Shown: positions 18,021 through 29,559, numbered from the stretch's first letter. The stretch is 64,000 nucleotides of DNA from Kosakonia sacchari (GCA_900109485.1 FOAY01000005.1:247757-311756), one strand, 5' to 3'. Notes: generated by a model not told the origin, from the sequence alone. A program made the numbers and translations.

Positions 18021-18982
18021 TTATCTTTACTTTGCGTCGTCTGCTGCTGCTGTTGGTGACCCTCTTTTTGCTGACGTTTGTCGGCTTCAGCCTGAGCTAT
18101 TTCACGCCCCACGCGCCGCTGCAGGGCGCCTCGCTGTGGAACGCGTGGGTGTTCTGGTTTAACGGCCTGCTGCACTGGGATTTTGGCGTATCAAGCATTA
18201 ACGGCCAGCTTATTTCAGAACAGTTAAAAGAGGTGTTCCCCGCCACCATGGAACTCTGCCTGCTGGCTTTTGGTTCCGCGCTGGTGATCGGTATCCCGGT
18301 TGGGATGCTCGCTGGGGTGATGCGCAGTAAATGGCAGGATTCACTGATCAGCGCCATTGCGCTGCTCGGCTTTTCCATCCCGGTGTTCTGGCTGGCGCTG
18401 CTGCTGACGCTTTTCTTTTCGCTCAACCTTGGTTGGTTGCCGGTGTCCGGACGTTTCGATCTGCTCTATCAGGTAAAAACAGTCACCGGATTCTCACTGA
18501 TTGATGCCTGGCTTTCAGACTCGCCGTGGCGCGATGAGATGATGGCAAGCGCTCTGCGCCATCTGGTATTGCCGGTCATGACGCTGGCGGTAGCGCCAAC
18601 GACGGAAGTGATCCGTCTGATGCGGATCAGCACCATTGATGTGTTCGACAAAAATTACATTAAAGCGGCGGCAACGCGCGGCCTTTCACGCGTAACGATT
18701 TTGCGCCGCCATGTGCTGCACAATGCCCTGCCGCCGGTGATCCCGCGCCTTGGGCTGCAATTTTCCACCATGCTGACGCTGGCGATGATCACTGAAATGG
18801 TGTTCAGCTGGCCGGGCATTGGGCGCTGGTTGATTAATGCCATTCGCCAGCAGGATTACGCGGTGATTTCGGCCGGTGTGATGGTGATTGGCTCGCTGGT
18901 CATTATTGTCAACGTGCTGTCGGATATTCTGGGTGCGCTGGCGAACCCGTTGAAACATAAGGAATGGTATGCCTTACGATAG
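18017..18982 (+). CDS. sapB: SapB permease
   Basis: 321 residues, DppB/OppB-type ABC permease with six predicted membrane helices and the EAA-like loop ([21 protein letters not shown]) that docks on the ATPase. It overlaps sapA by 4 bases and sapC by 14, indicating a tightly coupled operon. Confidence 0.96.
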   Translation: MIIFTLRRLLLLLVTLFLLTFVGFSLSYFTPHAPLQGASLWNAWVFWFNGLLHWDFGVSSINGQLISEQLKEVFPATMELCLLAFGSALVIGIPVGMLAGVMRSKWQDSLISAIALLGFSIPVFWLALLLTLFFSLNLGWLPVSGRFDLLYQVKTVTGFSLIDAWLSDSPWRDEMMASALRHLVLPVMTLAVAPTTEVIRLMRISTIDVFDKNYIKAAATRGLSRVTILRRHVLHNALPPVIPRLGLQFSTMLTLAMITEMVFSWPGIGRWLINAIRQQDYAVISAGVMVIGSLVIIVNVLSDILGALANPLKHKEWYALR

Positions 18983-19859
18983 TGTTTACAGCGAAAAACG
19001 CCCGCCCGGCGCGCTGCGCACAGCCTGGCGTAAATTTTATGGCGATACCACCGCGATGATCGGTCTGTACGGCTGCGGCGCGCTGGCGCTGCTGTGTATT
19101 TTTGGCCACTGGTTCGCGCCTTATGGCATCGACCAGCAGTTCCTCGGTTATCAACTTTTACCGCCATCATGGTCGCGCTATGGCGATGTGTCGTTTTTCC
19201 TCGGCACGGACGACCTGGGCCGTGATGTGCTGAGCCGCCTGCTAAGCGGCGCAGCGCCAACGGTTGGCGGCGCGTTTATCGTCACGCTGGCCGCCACGCT
19301 GTGCGGGCTGGCGCTCGGCATTTTTGCAGGCGCCACCCACGGGCTACGTTCCGCCGTGCTGAACCATATTCTCGATACGCTGTTATCGCTGCCGACGCTG
19401 CTACTGGCCATTATTGTGGTGGCATTTGCCGGCCCGCATCTTGCTCATGCGATGTTTGCTGTCTGGCTGGCGCTGCTGCCGCGTATGGTGCGGTCGGTTT
19501 ACAGCATGGTGCATGACGAGCTGGAAAAAGAGTATGTGGTGGCCGCCCGGCTTGATGGCGCGTCAACGAGCAATATCCTCTGGTATGCCGTGCTGCCCAA
19601 TATTACCGCCGGGATGGTGACGGAAATCACCCGCGCGCTGTCGATGGCGATTCTGGATATCGCTGCACTGGGCTTTCTCGATCTCGGCGCGCAGCTTCCT
19701 TCACCGGAATGGGGCGCGATGCTCGGCGATGCGCTGGAACTGATTTATGTCGCACCGTGGACCGTAATGCTACCGGGCGCGGCCATTATGATTAGCGTGC
19801 TGCTGGTTAACATCCTCGGCGACGGGATCCGTCGTGCGATCGCGGCGGGAGTCGAATAA
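18969..19859 (+). CDS. sapC: SapC permease
   Basis: 296 residues, DppC/OppC-type permease with membrane helices from about residue 25 and the EAA loop ([21 protein letters not shown]). Pairs with SapB to form the membrane channel. Its stop and the sapD start share one base (TAATG). Confidence 0.96.
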   Translation: MPYDSVYSEKRPPGALRTAWRKFYGDTTAMIGLYGCGALALLCIFGHWFAPYGIDQQFLGYQLLPPSWSRYGDVSFFLGTDDLGRDVLSRLLSGAAPTVGGAFIVTLAATLCGLALGIFAGATHGLRSAVLNHILDTLLSLPTLLLAIIVVAFAGPHLAHAMFAVWLALLPRMVRSVYSMVHDELEKEYVVAARLDGASTSNILWYAVLPNITAGMVTEITRALSMAILDIAALGFLDLGAQLPSPEWGAMLGDALELIYVAPWTVMLPGAAIMISVLLVNILGDGIRRAIAAGVE

Positions 19860-20851
19860 TGCCACTTCTTGATATCCGCAATCTGACTATTGAAGTGAAG
19901 ACCGGCGATGACTGGGTTAAAGCCGTCGATCGCATCAGCCTGACGCTGGCAGAAGGTGAAATTCGCGGGCTGGTGGGCGAATCCGGTTCGGGTAAGAGCC
20001 TGATCGCAAAAGCGATTTGCGGCGTCACCAAAGATAACTGGCGCGTCACTGCCGATCGCATGCGCTTTGACGATATCGATCTGTTGCGTCTCTCGGCGCG
20101 CGAACGTCGCAAGCTGCTCGGCCATAACGTGTCGATGATTTTCCAGGAGCCGCAATCTTGTCTCGATCCCTCGGAGCGCGTCGGTAAGCAGTTGATGCAA
20201 AATATTCCCGGCTGGACGTGGAAAGGCCGCTGGTGGCAGCGCTTTGGCTGGCGTAAACGCCGGGCTATTGAGCTGTTGCACCGCGTCGGGATTAAAGATC
20301 ACGAAGATGCGATGCGCAGTTTTCCCTACGAGCTGACCGAAGGCGAATGTCAGAAAGTGATGATCGCCATCGCGCTGGCCAACCAGCCGCGCCTGCTGAT
20401 TGCTGACGAACCGACGAACGCGATGGAGCCGACGACCCAGGCGCAGATCTTCCGCCTGCTCGACCGTCTTAACCAGAACAACAACACCACCATTATGCTG
20501 ATCAGCCACGATTTACAAATGCTCAGCAAATGGGCCGACCGCATTAATGTGATGTATTGCGGGCAAACGGTGGAAACTGCACCCAGCGCGGAGCTGGTGG
20601 TTACCCCGCACCATCCGTATACGCAGGCGCTGATCCGCGCGATTCCTGATTTTGGCAGCGCGATGCCGCATAAAAGCCGTCTCAACACCATGCCCGGCGC
20701 TATTCCGCTACTTGAGCAACTGCCGATTGGCTGCCGCCTCGGGCCGCGCTGTCCGTATGCGCAGCGCAAATGCGTCGAAACACCGCGTCTGGCCGGCGCG
20801 AGAAACCATCTTTATGCCTGCCACTTCCCGCTGAATATGGAGAGCGAATGA
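19859..20851 (+). CDS. sapD: SapD ATPase
   Basis: 330 residues. Walker A GESGSGKS, and Walker B followed by the D-loop ([12 protein letters not shown]). The signature motif is TEGECQKVM instead of LSGGQ, as in E. coli SapD as recalled. A C-terminal oligopeptide-transporter-type extension with cysteines ([14 protein letters not shown]) may bind an iron-sulfur cluster as in related Opp/Dpp ATPases. In E. coli it is also called TrkE because it supports potassium uptake by Trk. Confidence 0.96.
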   Translation: MPLLDIRNLTIEVKTGDDWVKAVDRISLTLAEGEIRGLVGESGSGKSLIAKAICGVTKDNWRVTADRMRFDDIDLLRLSARERRKLLGHNVSMIFQEPQSCLDPSERVGKQLMQNIPGWTWKGRWWQRFGWRKRRAIELLHRVGIKDHEDAMRSFPYELTEGECQKVMIAIALANQPRLLIADEPTNAMEPTTQAQIFRLLDRLNQNNNTTIMLISHDLQMLSKWADRINVMYCGQTVETAPSAELVVTPHHPYTQALIRAIPDFGSAMPHKSRLNTMPGAIPLLEQLPIGCRLGPRCPYAQRKCVETPRLAGARNHLYACHFPLNMESE

Positions 20852-21657
20852 TGGTTGAGACCTTGCTTGAAGTGCGTAACCTGAGCAAAACCTTCCGCTA
20901 CCGTACCGGCTGGTTCCGTCGCCAAACCGTGGAAGCGGTTAAACCATTAAGTTTTACCCTGCGCGAAAAGCAGACGCTGGCGATTATCGGCGAGAACGGT
21001 TCCGGGAAATCGACGTTGGCGAAAATGCTGGCGGGCATGGTGGAACCCTCTTCCGGCGAGCTGGTGATTGACGATCAGCCGCTGCATTACGGCGACTATA
21101 CTTTCCGCAGCCAGCGCATTCGCATGATTTTTCAGGATCCCACAACATCGCTCAACCCGCGCCAGCGTTTGTCGCAAATTCTTGATTTCCCGCTACGTCT
21201 GAACACAGATCTGGAGCCGGAAGCGCGGCAAAAGCGCATTCTGGAGACGCTGCGCATGGTGGGTTTGTTGCCGGATCATGTCAGCTATTACCCGTACATG
21301 CTGGCGCCTGGGCAAAAACAGCGCCTTGGCCTGGCGCGCGCGCTGATCCTGCGGCCGAAGGTGATCATCGCCGATGAAGCGCTGGCCTCACTGGATATGT
21401 CGATGCGTTCGCAGTTAATTAACCTGATGCTGGAATTGCAGGAAAAACAGGGTATCTCTTATATCTATGTCACCCAGCATATCGGGATGATGAAGCACAT
21501 TAGCGACCAGGTGCTGGTTATGCATCAGGGCGAAGTGGTGGAGCGTGGCAGCACTGCCGATGTGCTGGCCTCTCCGCTGCATGATTTAACAAAACGTTTG
21601 ATCGCCGGGCATTTTGGCGAAGCATTAACCGCTGATGCCTGGCGCCAGGACCGCTGA
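20851..21657 (+). CDS. sapF: SapF ATPase
   Basis: 268 residues, second ATPase of the Sap transporter. Walker A GENGSGKS; the signature region reads LAPGQKQRL in place of LSGGQ, as in E. coli as recalled; Walker B VIIADEALASLD. Two ATG codons lie in a row at 20848 and 20851; the second aligns with the E. coli start (MIETLLEV) and overlaps the sapD stop by one base. GGAG lies 5-8 bases upstream, so both starts are possible. Confidence 0.95.
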   Translation: MVETLLEVRNLSKTFRYRTGWFRRQTVEAVKPLSFTLREKQTLAIIGENGSGKSTLAKMLAGMVEPSSGELVIDDQPLHYGDYTFRSQRIRMIFQDPTTSLNPRQRLSQILDFPLRLNTDLEPEARQKRILETLRMVGLLPDHVSYYPYMLAPGQKQRLGLARALILRPKVIIADEALASLDMSMRSQLINLMLELQEKQGISYIYVTQHIGMMKHISDQVLVMHQGEVVERGSTADVLASPLHDLTKRLIAGHFGEALTADAWRQDR

Positions 21658-21679
21658 TTGACGAGATTCAGTGGTCGGA

Positions 21680-21708
21680 TTAACTCATTCGGCGACTCAT
21701 GATAGAAT
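21680..21708 (+). promoter_or_regulatory. Predicted promoter of fabI
   Basis: TTAACT (21680-21685), 17 bases, then TAGAAT (21703-21708), about 70 bases before the fabI ATG. Confidence 0.5.
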
Positions 21709-21779
21709 CGCCGCGTTTTAACGACGAGCGCCCCACGAAGAGGACGTTCGCCACAACAATGAATATAAGGATTAAAGCT

Positions 21780-22568
21780 ATGGGTTTTCTTTCCGGTAAG
21801 CGCATTCTGGTTACTGGCGTCGCCAGCAAACTCTCCATCGCATACGGCATCGCACAGGCAATGCATCGCGAAGGCGCTGAGCTGGCATTCACCTACCAGA
21901 ACGACAAGCTGAAAGGCCGTGTTGAAGAGTTTGCCGCCCAGCTGGGTTCCAGCATTGTTCTGGAATGTGATGTTGCTAAGGATGAGAGCATCGACGCCCT
22001 GTTTGCGGACCTGGCGAAAGTCTGGCCGAAATTTGACGGTTTCGTTCACTCCATCGGCTTCGCTCCAGGCGATCAGCTGGACGGCGACTACGTCAACGCG
22101 GTAACCCGCGAAGGTTTTAAAATCGCACACGACATCAGCTCCTACAGCTTCGTGGCAATGGCTAAGGCCTGCCGCCAGATGCTGAATCCTGGCTCCGCGC
22201 TGCTGACGCTCTCCTACCTGGGCGCTGAGCGTGCGATCCCGAACTACAACGTAATGGGTCTGGCTAAAGCCTCTCTGGAAGCGAACGTGCGTTACATGGC
22301 GAATGCCATGGGCCCGGAAGGCGTGCGTGTTAACGGTATTTCCGCAGGTCCGATCCGTACACTGGCGGCGTCCGGTATTAAAGACTTCCGTAAAATGCTG
22401 GCGCACTGCGAAGCGGTTACCCCGATTCGCCGCACTGTTACCATCGAGGACGTGGGCAACTCCGCTGCGTTCCTGTGCTCCGATCTCTCCGCCGGAATCT
22501 CCGGTGAAGTGGTTCACGTAGACGGTGGCTTTAACATCGCTGCGATGAACGAACTGGAAATCAAATAA
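21780..22568 (+). CDS. fabI: Enoyl-ACP reductase FabI
   Basis: 262 residues, same as E. coli. NADH-dependent enoyl-ACP reductase finishing each fatty-acid elongation round; target of triclosan. SDR fold with a glycine-rich start ([13 protein letters not shown]), catalytic Tyr and Lys in [11 protein letters not shown], and the triclosan-site glycine in HSIGFAPGD, which appears wild type. AAGGA lies 8 bases before the ATG. Confidence 0.98.
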   Translation: MGFLSGKRILVTGVASKLSIAYGIAQAMHREGAELAFTYQNDKLKGRVEEFAAQLGSSIVLECDVAKDESIDALFADLAKVWPKFDGFVHSIGFAPGDQLDGDYVNAVTREGFKIAHDISSYSFVAMAKACRQMLNPGSALLTLSYLGAERAIPNYNVMGLAKASLEANVRYMANAMGPEGVRVNGISAGPIRTLAASGIKDFRKMLAHCEAVTPIRRTVTIEDVGNSAAFLCSDLSAGISGEVVHVDGGFNIAAMNELEIK

Positions 22569-22577
22569 TTTCCCCTC

Positions 22578-22601
22578 GCCCCTTCTTCTGAAGGGGCTTT
22601 T
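22578..22601 (+). terminator. Terminator of fabI
   Basis: Eight-pair stem GCCCCTTC/GAAGGGGC, loop TTCT, four T. Confidence 0.9.
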
Positions 22602-22747
22602 CCTTCGATATGCCATTCTGATATTTATTATCACCTAACAATCTTTCATCCCTAACTTGCCATGCGCCAGGATAAAGCAGCAAAAAAGATCCGGCGTATA
22701 GACCTGACGTCGAATCCGGATCGCCACTTTCAGACCAAGGAACGACC

Positions 22748-23920
22748 ATGGAACGACGCCGGACAGAAGGCAAAAACCACTGGTACCATGAGACCCAGTC
22801 GAGTGCCAGCCGTGCGCAGGCGCTACCGCTGGTTCCCGAAGCCGCCACGGTAAATGACCCTTTTCTGCTCGATATCGCCCTGCCTGAAGACCAGGTTGCC
22901 AATCTTGACGGTATTGTGACGCCCGCCCGTAAGCTCTACGCCCTGCTTTTCCCGCAGCGAGTGGTGGTTAATCGCCTGCGCACCTTCAGCACCTACGATC
23001 GCCTCAGCACTGCGCTTACTGTGGCGCAGGTTTTTGGTATTCAACGGTTATGCAACCACTATGCAGCACGGCTCGCACCGCTGCCTGGCCCTGATTCTTC
23101 GCGGGAGAGTAACTACCGGCTGGCGCAAATCACGCAATTTGCCCGCCAGCTTGCCGCTTCACCGTCAGTGATTGACGCCCGCGCGCGGCAGCAACTGGAA
23201 GATGTTGGTTTAACGCAGTATGACGTGGTGGTGATCACGCAAATTATCGGCTTTGTCGCTTTCCAGGCCCGTGTGTTGGCAATATTGCAGGCCGTTCTCG
23301 GCCAGCCTGTGCGCGTGATCCCCGGCATGGAGATACAGCAGGAAGCCGATGCCTCGCTGTTCGCTAACGCCGACATTACGTGGGAGCCTGCTATTGATGC
23401 CGTGGATTTGCGCATTGCTAACGCGCCGCAGATGGAGTCGCTGGCTCACTGGCAACCGCTGCCGGAACTGCGCCTGCTCGCCCCGCTGCTGGCACATGAA
23501 CATTTGCAATTAAATGCGCTGGGCGAGATTTGCGACAAGCTGACCAGAGCGACGCCGAATAAACAGCTCGCCGGGCTTACCGCACTCTATACCGCCCGCA
23601 TTAATGGCAGCGTCGGTTGTTTTACCGAAGCGCTACAACGGACGCCGCAAGAGAGATCGATGGAACAAGCGTTGCGCAGCGGCGAGCGCGAGGTTAATCG
23701 CGAAACGGCCGATAATCCGCAAATCAAGGCATTGCTTCAGTCCGTGCAATTGCTTACCTGCGCCGCCGACCGCTTCAGCCCACTGCATTTTTCGCTGCTT
23801 GTTGAGCAAGGTTTCAGCCGTCAGGCAGCGGTGAGTCTGCTGATGGGTTGCGCCCTGAGCGGCTGGCTTAATCGCCTGAAAATCGCCCTCGGGCAAACCA
23901 CCTTCCCTGAAACGGAATAA
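22748..23920 (+). CDS. yciW: AhpD-like protein YciW
   Basis: 390 residues, putative peroxidase-related (CMD/AhpD-like) protein. In E. coli it belongs to the CysB-linked cysteine regulon and affects cysteine/methionine metabolism, but its reaction is unknown. The paired AhpD CxxC active-site cysteines are not obvious here. AAGGA lies 7 bases before the ATG. cysB itself lies at 39-40 kb. Confidence 0.9.
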   Translation: MERRRTEGKNHWYHETQSSASRAQALPLVPEAATVNDPFLLDIALPEDQVANLDGIVTPARKLYALLFPQRVVVNRLRTFSTYDRLSTALTVAQVFGIQRLCNHYAARLAPLPGPDSSRESNYRLAQITQFARQLAASPSVIDARARQQLEDVGLTQYDVVVITQIIGFVAFQARVLAILQAVLGQPVRVIPGMEIQQEADASLFANADITWEPAIDAVDLRIANAPQMESLAHWQPLPELRLLAPLLAHEHLQLNALGEICDKLTRATPNKQLAGLTALYTARINGSVGCFTEALQRTPQERSMEQALRSGEREVNRETADNPQIKALLQSVQLLTCAADRFSPLHFSLLVEQGFSRQAAVSLLMGCALSGWLNRLKIALGQTTFPETE

Positions 23921-23926
23921 CGCAGC

Positions 23927-23952
23927 GGCAGGCGGCTTCGCCGCCGCTTGCC
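23927..23952 (+). other. GC-rich hairpin between yciW and rnb
   Basis: GGCAGGCGGC pairs with GCCGCTTGCC. No U-run follows, so a Rho-independent terminator is not supported; it may protect the yciW 3' end or attenuate read-through into rnb. Confidence 0.45.
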
Positions 23953-24042
23953 CACACAGATTTTGCTGAAACAGCGCTTGCCGCAACCAGCAGAATCGCG
24001 TAAAACTGTCAGCCGCTCTTTTAGCCACGAAAATACATAACT

Positions 24043-25977
24043 ATGTTTCAGGACAACCCGCTGCTAGCGCAGCTTAAACAGCAACTTCATTCCCAGACAC
24101 CGCGCGCGGAAGGTGTTGTAAAAGGCACGGAAAAAGGCTTCGGATTTCTGGAAGTCGATGCGCAAAAAAGCTACTTCATTCCGCCGCCGCAGATGAAGAA
24201 AGTGATGCACGGCGACAAAATCATCGCCGTCATTCACAGCGATAAAGATCGCGAAAGCGCAGAACCTGAAGAGCTGGTCGAGCCGTTTCTGACCCGTTTT
24301 GTCGGTAAAGTGCAGAAGAAAGACGATCGTCTTTCTATCGTACCGGATCATCCGTTGCTAAAAGACGCCATTCCCTGCCGCGCGGCTCGCGGCGTGGAAC
24401 ATGATTTTAAAGAAGGCGACTGGGCCGTTGCGGAAATGCGTCGCCATCCACTCAAAGGCGATCGCGGCTTCTATGCCGAACTGACGCAGTTTATTACCTT
24501 TGCGGAAGACCATTTTGTTCCGTGGTGGGTCACCCTGGCGCGCCACAATCTGGAAAAAGAAGCGCCGAACGGCGTGGCGACGGAAATGCTTGATGACGGT
24601 CTGCAACGCGTCGATCTGACCGCGCTGGATTTCGTCACCATCGACAGCGCCAGCACCGAAGATATGGACGATGCGCTGTTTGTGGAAGAGACCGCCGACG
24701 GCAAGCTGCAACTGACGGTTGCTATCGCCGATCCTACCGCGTGGATTGCTGAAGGCAGCAAGCTGGATGATTCCGCCAAAGTGCGCGCGTTCACCAACTA
24801 TCTGCCGGGCTTTAATATCCCGATGCTGCCGCGCGAACTCTCTGACGATCTCTGCTCCCTGCGCGCGAACGAAATTCGCCCTGCGCTGGTTTGCCGCATG
24901 ACGCTGGATGACGAAGGTAGCATCGAAGAGAATATTGAATTCTTTGCCGCCACCATCGAATCGAAAGCCAAACTGGTTTACGACGAAGTGTCCGACTGGC
25001 TGGAAAATACCGGTTCATGGCAACCGGCGAATGACGCAATTGCCGCGCAGATCCGTCTGCTGCATCGCGTAAGCCAGCTTCGTTCGCAGTGGCGTCAGAC
25101 CCACGCGCTGGTGTTCAAAGATCGCCCGGATTATCGCTTTGTGCTGGGTGAAAAAGGCGAAGTGCTGGATATCGTGGCCGAACCGCGCCGCATTGCGAAC
25201 CGCATTGTTGAAGAGGCGATGATCGCTGCCAACATCTGCGCCGCCCGCGTTCTGCGTGACAAGCTGGGCTTCGGTATTTATAACGTGCATCTCGGTTTTG
25301 ATCCGGCGAACAGCGAGCAACTGGCCGCCATGCTGAAAACCCATGGCATGCATGTCGATGCGGAAGAAGTGCTGACGCTGGAAGGTTTCTGCAAACTGCG
25401 TCGTGAACTGGATGCTCAACCGTCCGGCTTCCTCGACAGCCGTATTCGCCGCTTCCAGTCGTTTGCCGAGATCAGCGTGGCACCAGGCCCGCACTTCGGT
25501 CTTGGCCTCGAAGCATATGCTACCTGGACTTCACCGATCCGTAAGTATGGCGATATGGTTAACCATCGTCTGCTGAAAGCGATTATTAAAGGTGAAACGC
25601 CGAAGCGTCCGCAGGACGAAACTACCGTGCAGATGGCTGAACGTCGCCGTCTGAATCGCATGGCGGAACGCGATGTCGGTGACTGGCTGTACGCCCGTTT
25701 CCTGCAAAACAAAGCCGGTACGGAAACCCGTTTTGCGGCCGAGATTATCGATGTCAGCCGTGGCGGTATGCGCGTGCGCCTGGTCGATAACGGCGCAGTC
25801 GCGTTTATTCCGGCCCCCTTCATTCACGCTGTGCGTGATGAGCTGGTTTGCAGCCAGGAAAACGGCACGGTGCAGATCAAAGGCGAAACGGCGTTTAAAG
25901 TGACGGATGTTATTGATGTCACTATCGCCGAAGTGCGCATGGAAACCCGCAGCATTATCGCGCGCCCGGCCCTGTAA
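24043..25977 (+). CDS. rnb: Exoribonuclease II
   Basis: 644 residues, same as E. coli RNase II. Two N-terminal cold-shock domains, the RNB catalytic domain with metal-binding aspartates in [13 protein letters not shown] (about 201-213), and a C-terminal S1 domain from about residue 560. It degrades single-stranded RNA 3' to 5'. The ATG at 24043 lacks a clear ribosome site. Confidence 0.98.
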   Translation: MFQDNPLLAQLKQQLHSQTPRAEGVVKGTEKGFGFLEVDAQKSYFIPPPQMKKVMHGDKIIAVIHSDKDRESAEPEELVEPFLTRFVGKVQKKDDRLSIVPDHPLLKDAIPCRAARGVEHDFKEGDWAVAEMRRHPLKGDRGFYAELTQFITFAEDHFVPWWVTLARHNLEKEAPNGVATEMLDDGLQRVDLTALDFVTIDSASTEDMDDALFVEETADGKLQLTVAIADPTAWIAEGSKLDDSAKVRAFTNYLPGFNIPMLPRELSDDLCSLRANEIRPALVCRMTLDDEGSIEENIEFFAATIESKAKLVYDEVSDWLENTGSWQPANDAIAAQIRLLHRVSQLRSQWRQTHALVFKDRPDYRFVLGEKGEVLDIVAEPRRIANRIVEEAMIAANICAARVLRDKLGFGIYNVHLGFDPANSEQLAAMLKTHGMHVDAEEVLTLEGFCKLRRELDAQPSGFLDSRIRRFQSFAEISVAPGPHFGLGLEAYATWTSPIRKYGDMVNHRLLKAIIKGETPKRPQDETTVQMAERRRLNRMAERDVGDWLYARFLQNKAGTETRFAAEIIDVSRGGMRVRLVDNGAVAFIPAPFIHAVRDELVCSQENGTVQIKGETAFKVTDVIDVTIAEVRMETRSIIARPAL

Positions 25978-25990
25978 AAACCTCACCAGC

Positions 25991-26020
25991 GGCTCCTTCC
26001 CCGTCGAAGGGGCCGTTTTT
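25991..26020 (+). terminator. Terminator of rnb
   Basis: Nine-pair stem GGCTCCTTC/GAAGGGGCC (one G-U pair) and five T. Confidence 0.88.
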
Positions 26021-26273
26021 CGCTGCGATCCCTCCCGCATTTTTTTTCAATTCCTCCCAAAACCCGGTAAAAACAGCCACAATAAAACCAGGTCAACTTA
26101 CTGTTTCGTCCCGATTTATACATTTTTCTCACCAGCGATGCTTATACCCGGACTCGCGTTAATGGCATATTCTAAGAAATACAACGCGTTCGTCCTGATG
26201 GCCCTTTAACCTGGGCGGTGTTACGCCCGTAAAATGAGTACCCGTTGCGCTTTTAGGTGGGTTGGGAGATAGC

Positions 26274-28265
26274 ATGAAAGACTCGCAGGAACAGAATCTG
26301 CTGTTTCGTTACCTGGGTTCGAATAGCCCATTCTGGCGATTGAGCGCCGATAGTAACGCCCTGCACTTTGCCCCCGATGAAACTGCCGATATCAGCCAGG
26401 TGGTGCCTCTCACTGCTGAGCAGGCGGAACAGATCCGCGAAATGACGGTGATCACCTCCAGCTTAACCCTGCATATTTCCGTTTACGGTGAAGAGATGGT
26501 CATCCATCTGGTCGGGCGCAAAATTTCCCGCCGGGAATGGGCGGGTACCGCTTCGGCCTGGGACGATACTCAGTCAGTCGCCCGCGATCTGGTTCAGGGG
26601 CTCTCTTTTGCTGAACAGGTTGTTTCGGAAGCCAATTCAGTGATCGTGATCCTCGACCGCCTCGGCAATATTCAGCGCTTTAACCGGTTGAGCGAAGAAT
26701 ATACCGGTATGAAAGAGCAGGAAGTGATCGGGCAAAATGTCTTTAAGCTGTTTATGAGCCGCAGCGAAGCCGCCGCCTCAAAGCGCAATATCACGCAATT
26801 TTTTACGGAAGGTTCATCCTATGAGGTGGAACGCTGGGTTAAAACGCGCAAAGGCCAACGCTTGTTTCTGTTTCGTAATAAGTTCGTCCACAGCGGCAGC
26901 GGTAAAAACGAGATCTTCCTGATTTGCTCGGGTACCGATATTACCGAAGAGCGCCGGGCGCAGGAACGATTGCGGGTGCTGGCGAATACTGACACCATCA
27001 CCGGTTTACCTAACCGCAATGCCATTCATGAGATGATCAGCGACGCCATTGCCCACCGGGGCGATACGCAGGTCGGGATTGTGTATCTTGATTTAGATAA
27101 CTTCAAAAAAGTCAACGACGCGTATGGCCACATGTTTGGCGATCAACTGTTACAGGCGGTTGCGCTGGCCATTTTGAGCTGCCTTGAAGAAGGCCAGGTG
27201 CTGGCAAGGCTCGGCGGCGATGAGTTTATCGTGCTGGGGACAAACACGTCTCAGAGCACTCTCGAAGCAATGGCTTCCCGCATCCTGACACGCCTGCGTC
27301 AGCCCTTCCGTATCGGGCTTATCGAAATTTACACAGGGTGTTCATTGGGTATTGCGCTTGCACCCCAGCACGGTGCCGATCGCGAAAGCGTGATCCGCAA
27401 TGCCGACACGGCGATGTATACCGCCAAAGAGAACGGTCGAGGGAAATTTTGCGTCTTCTCGCCGGAGATGAATCAGCGTGTTTTTGAATATATCTGGCTG
27501 GATACCAACCTGCGCCGGGCGCTGGAGAAAAACCAGCTGGTTATTCATTATCAACCCAAAGTGACCTGGCGCGGCGAAGTTCGCAGCCTGGAAGCGCTGG
27601 TGCGCTGGCAATCGCCGGAGCGTGGATTGATCCCGCCGCTGGATTTTATTGCCTATGCGGAGGAGTCCGGGCTGATTGTTCCGCTCGGGCGATGGGTCAT
27701 GCTGGAGGTGGTACGTCAGCTCGCGAAATGGCGAGACAAAGGAATTAATTTGCGCGTTGCGGTCAACGTCTCAGCGCGCCAACTCGCCGACCAGACGATT
27801 TTTAGCGACCTGAAACAGGCGCTTCACGACCTCAATTTTGAACACTGCCCTATTGATGTCGAACTGACCGAAAGCTGCCTGATTGAAAATGCCGAACTGG
27901 CGCTGTCGGTTATTCAGCAATTCAGCGCATTAGGCGCGCAGGTGCATCTGGATGATTTCGGCACCGGCTACTCGTCTCTGTCGCAGCTGGCGCGTTTTCC
28001 CCTCGACGCCATTAAGCTCGACCAATCTTTTGTCCGTGAAATTCATAAACAATCCGTTTCGCAATCGCTGGTGCGTGCGATTGTCGCCGTGGCGCAGGCG
28101 CTGAATTTGCAGGTGATTGCTGAAGGGGTAGAGAACGCAAAAGAAGACGCCTTTCTGACCAAGAACGGCGTCAGTGAGCGGCAGGGGTTTCTGTTTGCCA
28201 GGCCGATGCCCGCTGCCGCGTTTGAGCGCTGGTTTAAGCGCTATCAGGCGCGAAAGATGCGTTAG
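26274..28265 (+). CDS. pdeR: Cyclic-di-GMP phosphodiesterase / BDSF receptor PdeR (RpfR-type)
   Basis: 663 residues (E. coli PdeR/Gmr 661). Order: N-terminal domain (about 1-95) equivalent to the RpfF-interaction domain of Cronobacter RpfR; PAS (about 110-225); GGDEF with GGDEF at 314-318; EAL with EAL at 440-442 and DDFGTGYS at 560-567. In E. coli, PdeR restrains DgcM and MlrA until cyclic-di-GMP rises. In Cronobacter and Burkholderia the same protein (RpfR) binds the fatty-acid signal BDSF in its PAS domain and then degrades cyclic-di-GMP. Here it lies tail to tail with rpfF, favouring the RpfR role. GGGAG precedes the ATG; an upstream in-frame TTG (26262) is less likely. Confidence 0.95.
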   Translation: MKDSQEQNLLFRYLGSNSPFWRLSADSNALHFAPDETADISQVVPLTAEQAEQIREMTVITSSLTLHISVYGEEMVIHLVGRKISRREWAGTASAWDDTQSVARDLVQGLSFAEQVVSEANSVIVILDRLGNIQRFNRLSEEYTGMKEQEVIGQNVFKLFMSRSEAAASKRNITQFFTEGSSYEVERWVKTRKGQRLFLFRNKFVHSGSGKNEIFLICSGTDITEERRAQERLRVLANTDTITGLPNRNAIHEMISDAIAHRGDTQVGIVYLDLDNFKKVNDAYGHMFGDQLLQAVALAILSCLEEGQVLARLGGDEFIVLGTNTSQSTLEAMASRILTRLRQPFRIGLIEIYTGCSLGIALAPQHGADRESVIRNADTAMYTAKENGRGKFCVFSPEMNQRVFEYIWLDTNLRRALEKNQLVIHYQPKVTWRGEVRSLEALVRWQSPERGLIPPLDFIAYAEESGLIVPLGRWVMLEVVRQLAKWRDKGINLRVAVNVSARQLADQTIFSDLKQALHDLNFEHCPIDVELTESCLIENAELALSVIQQFSALGAQVHLDDFGTGYSSLSQLARFPLDAIKLDQSFVREIHKQSVSQSLVRAIVAVAQALNLQVIAEGVENAKEDAFLTKNGVSERQGFLFARPMPAAAFERWFKRYQARKMR

Positions 28266-29131
28266 CTGGCGTCACGTAAGCTCACCGCAGTATGCCGGTT
28301 TTGCAGTTGCACCAGGCGTTCCATATAGGCGATATCTTTTGTCTGGACGCAAAACGCCGCATCTACCCAATCTTCCGTAATATCCATCAACTCGCTGCGC
28401 GGCAGTTGCAGTACCCGCTGCCGTGCACGTAGCATTGCGCGAACACCGTTCAGACGGGGCTGGAGCGTATCGATAAAAGTACGTACCGCCATAAATCCCT
28501 GCCCGACGTCAAAGGTCTGATCCACCAGCCCCTGCTGTTCGTACCACTCTGCGGTATGCGACTCGCCTTTGTAGATCAGGTCTTCCGCCAGTTTCATACC
28601 GGAACGGCGAGCGACCAGCGAATAGGCCCCCATACCGGGGAAAAGATTAAAGGCTATTTCCGGGAACCCCATACGCGCATCACGTTGCGCTAACAGAAAG
28701 TGGTGCGCCAGCGCCGCTTCGAAACCGCCGCCGAGCGCGCTGCCTTCGACCATCGCCAGTGAAATCGCACCGGTGTCAAAGCCGCGTGACGCGGCATGGA
28801 CACAGTCCACGCAGGCACGTGCATAGGCGCGTAACGCTTCGCGTCGTCCGTTTTTAATACATTCAACAAAGAATTGTAGATCTCCGCCGGTGTTGTACAT
28901 ATCGGGAACCAGCGAACCTGTTACCCAGAAATCCACTGCGAACCCTGCCCGTTTGACGAGCCAGGAGATATTCATGATCTCTTCAATCAATGCGTGGTTG
29001 AAGCAAGGGCGCGGCCTGGCGCGCAGCATCATCCACACGGTACGTCGCTCCTCCTCATAGTATCCAGAAAGTTGCGTAAAACGTTCATTATCAGTAAACA
29101 GTTTGCACGTAGCCTGGTTGATAACAGTCAT
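28262..29131 (-). CDS. rpfF: DSF-type signal synthase RpfF (crotonase family)
   Basis: 289 residues, the length of Xanthomonas RpfF. The crotonase fold keeps the oxyanion and acid-base sites: GGDLQFF (82-88), GGGFEAAL with Glu138, and GFPEIAF with Glu158. These two glutamates are 20 residues apart, as Glu141/Glu161 in Xanthomonas RpfF. RpfF dehydrates 3-hydroxyacyl-ACP and releases cis-2-unsaturated fatty acids (BDSF in Burkholderia and Cronobacter). A strong GGAGG lies 8 bases before the ATG. Its stop overlaps the pdeR stop by 4 bases on the opposite strand, giving the rpfF/rpfR arrangement. E. coli K-12 has pdeR but no rpfF here. A plain enoyl-CoA hydratase is less likely given the match. 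Confidence 0.9.
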   Translation of the reverse strand: MTVINQATCKLFTDNERFTQLSGYYEEERRTVWMMLRARPRPCFNHALIEEIMNISWLVKRAGFAVDFWVTGSLVPDMYNTGGDLQFFVECIKNGRREALRAYARACVDCVHAASRGFDTGAISLAMVEGSALGGGFEAALAHHFLLAQRDARMGFPEIAFNLFPGMGAYSLVARRSGMKLAEDLIYKGESHTAEWYEQQGLVDQTFDVGQGFMAVRTFIDTLQPRLNGVRAMLRARQRVLQLPRSELMDITEDWVDAAFCVQTKDIAYMERLVQLQNRHTAVSLRDAS

Positions 29132-29323
29132 TGCTTTATCCTCCGGTAAGAAAAGCGCATTGCGCGCACTGCAAGACTAATCCACGCCAGAACCGGGCTG
29201 CGTGTGGCATAATGAATATATGTTGAGTGTTTATAAGATTTTGAGATTTCGTTTTTTTTCTTCTCTTTTTACACTCTTTTCTGCATCATTAATTTATTCA
29301 TTTTTCGATATATAGGTGAAGGT

Positions 29324-29506
29324 ATGGCAGACATTGACCTTAAACTCCTTGCCGGCCGGATCGATACCGTTCTGGACATACTGGTTGCCGGAGATACACA
29401 ATCTGCAATTCGCAATCTGGAGATCCTGAAAGCGGAGTTATTAGATCTCGACAATAACGACAAGGCCTCCTCTTCCGGCGCACCGAAAACGCCCTGGGAA
29501 ATTTGA
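29324..29506 (+). CDS. yciZ: Small protein YciZ (UPF0509)
   Basis: 60 residues (E. coli 57). The conserved N-terminal half ([23 protein letters not shown]) is predicted helical; the C-terminus is variable and ends in PWEI. Function unknown. GGTGAAGGT precedes the ATG. It lies between rpfF (divergent) and yciT. Confidence 0.88.
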   Translation: MADIDLKLLAGRIDTVLDILVAGDTQSAIRNLEILKAELLDLDNNDKASSSGAPKTPWEI

Positions 29507-29516
29507 TCTTTATTTT

Positions 29517-29559
29517 CACCATCACGCGGCAGCAGGATGCGATAGCCGCAGTGGTGATG
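29517..29559 (+). other. Imperfect hairpin between yciZ and yciT
   Basis: CACCATCACGCGGC pairs imperfectly with GCCGCAGTGGTGATG. No U-tract follows; it may be a weak or Rho-dependent stop for yciZ. Confidence 0.35.

Noticed and set aside
26262..26273. Longer pdeR start at an in-frame TTG
   Set aside because: The ATG at 26274 has GGGAG at normal distance and matches the family length.
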